Assembly: GCA_030612485.1 (NCBI GenBank)
Contig: JAUWNS010000138.1
Span: 1 to 6,354 of the forward strand
From: Candidatus Bipolaricaulota bacterium
GTDB lineage: Bacteria > Bipolaricaulota > Bipolaricaulia > UBA7950 > UBA9294
Reading direction: 5' to 3'
Length of the DNA stretch: 6,354 nt
Shown: one piece after another, positions 5,222-6,354 of the stretch
Numbering within the stretch: the stretch's first letter is position 1
How the letters are laid out: each line of letters begins with the position of its first letter
Notes under the pieces: generated by a model
Seen by the model: only the letters and a program-made list of their open reading frames with translations
Database searches by the model: none
What the model was told of the DNA's origin: nothing
Translations under genes and position numbers: made by a program

Positions 5222-6354
5222 ATGGTCAGAGTGAGATTTGCCCCCAGCCCGACCGGGTACCTGCACGTGGGTGGGGCGCGCACGGCGCTCTTCAATTGGC
5301 TGTACGCGCGGCATCACAACGGGACGTTCATCCTGCGGATCGAGGATACCGATCAGGAACGGTCGACCGAAGAGTCGATCGAGCAGATCATCGAGGCGAT
5401 GACCTGGTTGGGCCTCGATTGGGATGAGTACTACCGCCAGACCGAACGGACAGCCGCACATCAAAAAGCGGCTCAGACCCTGATGGACCATGATCTCGTC
5501 TACGAACACGACGGGGCGTGGTGGTTCCGTGTTCCCGTGGATGGGGAGATGGTCGTGCACGCCGCCCTTCTCGGGGACGTGACGTTCAAGTATGAGGAGA
5601 TGAAGGACTTCGTCATCCGCCGCTCCGATGGAAGCTTCGTCTATAACTTCGTCGTGGTAGTCGACGACGCAGACATGCATATCACGCACGTCATCCGCGG
5701 GGACGATCACCTGATGAACACTCCCAAGCAGATCCTCCTCTACGAGGCGATGGGCCACCCATTACCGCATTTCGTCCACCTTCCGATGATCCTCGGCCCG
5801 GACCGCACCCGCCTCTCCAAGCGGCATGGGGTCACGTCTGTACTGGAGTACCAACGCCGTGGGTTCCTTCCCGAGACGATGGTCAACTTCTTCGCCCGGC
5901 TCGGTTGGTCGCACGGTGATCAGGAAATCTTCTCCCGCCAGGAGCTGATCGATCTCTTTGGCCTGGATAGTGTGGGGAGCTCCGCCGCGATCTTCGACGA
6001 TGAGAAGCTCCGTTGGCTGAACCAGCAGCACCTCAAGGCGGGCGATCCTCACAGGCTTTCCGATCTCGTTCGTCCGTTCGTCCTCGATCAAGGGATGGTG
6101 ACGGAGGAGATGTGGAAGGGTGCAGGAGAGGAACGCCTCGCGCGTGCGGCATCGCTCCTTAGGCATCGCGCTCACACCCTTGTCGACCTGGCGAAGATGA
6201 TGCTACTCCTCTTTCCCGTGGCGATAGAAGTCGAGGAGGAAGTGACGGTCGATGAACGCCAGAAGGAACTGATCGCGGAAATCTGCGACGCGCTCAAAGT
6301 GTGCAGGTCGGTCTCTCCTGATGCGGGGGAGGCGGCGCTGCGTGAGGCGCTCAC
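5222..6354 (+). CDS. gltX: glutamyl-tRNA synthetase, 3' end cut by window
   Basis: The ATG at 5222 follows GAGGGAG (5210-5216) by 5 bases. The frame is open for 377 codons to the window edge; the C-terminal part of the anticodon-binding region is missing. It charges tRNA-Glu with glutamate in the cytoplasm. The N-terminus FAPSPTGYLHVGGARTALF carries the class I HIGH-type motif (HVGG, residues 15-18). LRIEDTDQERST follows, and the KMSKS-type motif is RLSKR at 197-201 within ILGPDRTRLSKRHG. VVVDDADMHITHVIRGDDH and LGWSHGDQEIFSRQEL are also typical. In E. coli GluRS the second motif lies near residue 237. The difference of about 40 falls between Tyr94 and Pro105, where VYEHDGAWWFRVP replaces the long segment that carries the zinc-binding cysteines. 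Another possibility is a second, specialised GluRS paralogue. It is on the same strand as the glycyl-radical genes but functionally unrelated to them. Confidence 0.95.
   Translation, partial: MVRVRFAPSPTGYLHVGGARTALFNWLYARHHNGTFILRIEDTDQERSTEESIEQIIEAMTWLGLDWDEYYRQTERTAAHQKAAQTLMDHDLVYEHDGAWWFRVPVDGEMVVHAALLGDVTFKYEEMKDFVIRRSDGSFVYNFVVVVDDADMHITHVIRGDDHLMNTPKQILLYEAMGHPLPHFVHLPMILGPDRTRLSKRHGVTSVLEYQRRGFLPETMVNFFARLGWSHGDQEIFSRQELIDLFGLDSVGSSAAIFDDEKLRWLNQQHLKAGDPHRLSDLVRPFVLDQGMVTEEMWKGAGEERLARAASLLRHRAHTLVDLAKMMLLLFPVAIEVEEEVTVDERQKELIAEICDALKVCRSVSPDAGEAALREAL

Overview
The window carries a glycyl-radical enzyme with its radical-SAM activase, so it most likely comes from an anaerobic bacterium. 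Promoters look sigma70-like, Shine-Dalgarno sites are strong, and the coding part on the right is GC-rich. The mix of secreted proteins under c-di-GMP-type riboswitches, a small lipoprotein and a glycyl-radical pair would fit a deep-branching uncultured phylum such as Bipolaricaulota. That placement is a guess; nothing here fixes the taxon.

Left part (1-1400, mostly minus strand). Three RNA elements with the hallmarks of the GEMM-I (c-di-GMP-I) riboswitch lie on the minus strand. One, at about 8-100, has its own well-formed promoter (111-139) and points off the left edge, so its target gene is not visible. The other two are in tandem (about 1038-1106 and 955-1024) and form the leader of a small exported beta-rich protein (452-874), which ends at a clean rho-independent terminator (406-438). 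Between the tandem aptamers and the start codon are mutually exclusive hairpins and a long hairpin that captures part of the Shine-Dalgarno site. I infer a surface-protein regulon controlled by c-di-GMP.

Middle (1340-5163, plus strand). A sigma70-type promoter reads into a small lipoprotein gene (1401-1859) broken by one in-frame TAG where relatives probably have a tryptophan. Thirty bases later comes a glycyl-radical-enzyme activase (1890-2798), and four bases after that a 786-residue glycyl-radical enzyme (2803-5163). The enzyme aligns by eye with trans-4-hydroxyproline dehydratase (HypD). It keeps the radical glycine, the active-site cysteine and several remembered substrate contacts, but the acidic residue two positions after the cysteine is replaced by threonine. 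It is probably a HypD-like enzyme with altered chemistry or substrate.

Right edge (5222-6354, plus strand). This is the beginning of gltX, glutamyl-tRNA synthetase, cut by the window end. It appears to lack about 40 residues covering the zinc/connective-peptide region found in most bacterial GluRS.

The best candidates for something new are the riboswitch-controlled exported protein cluster and the glycyl-radical enzyme with the changed active-site motif.
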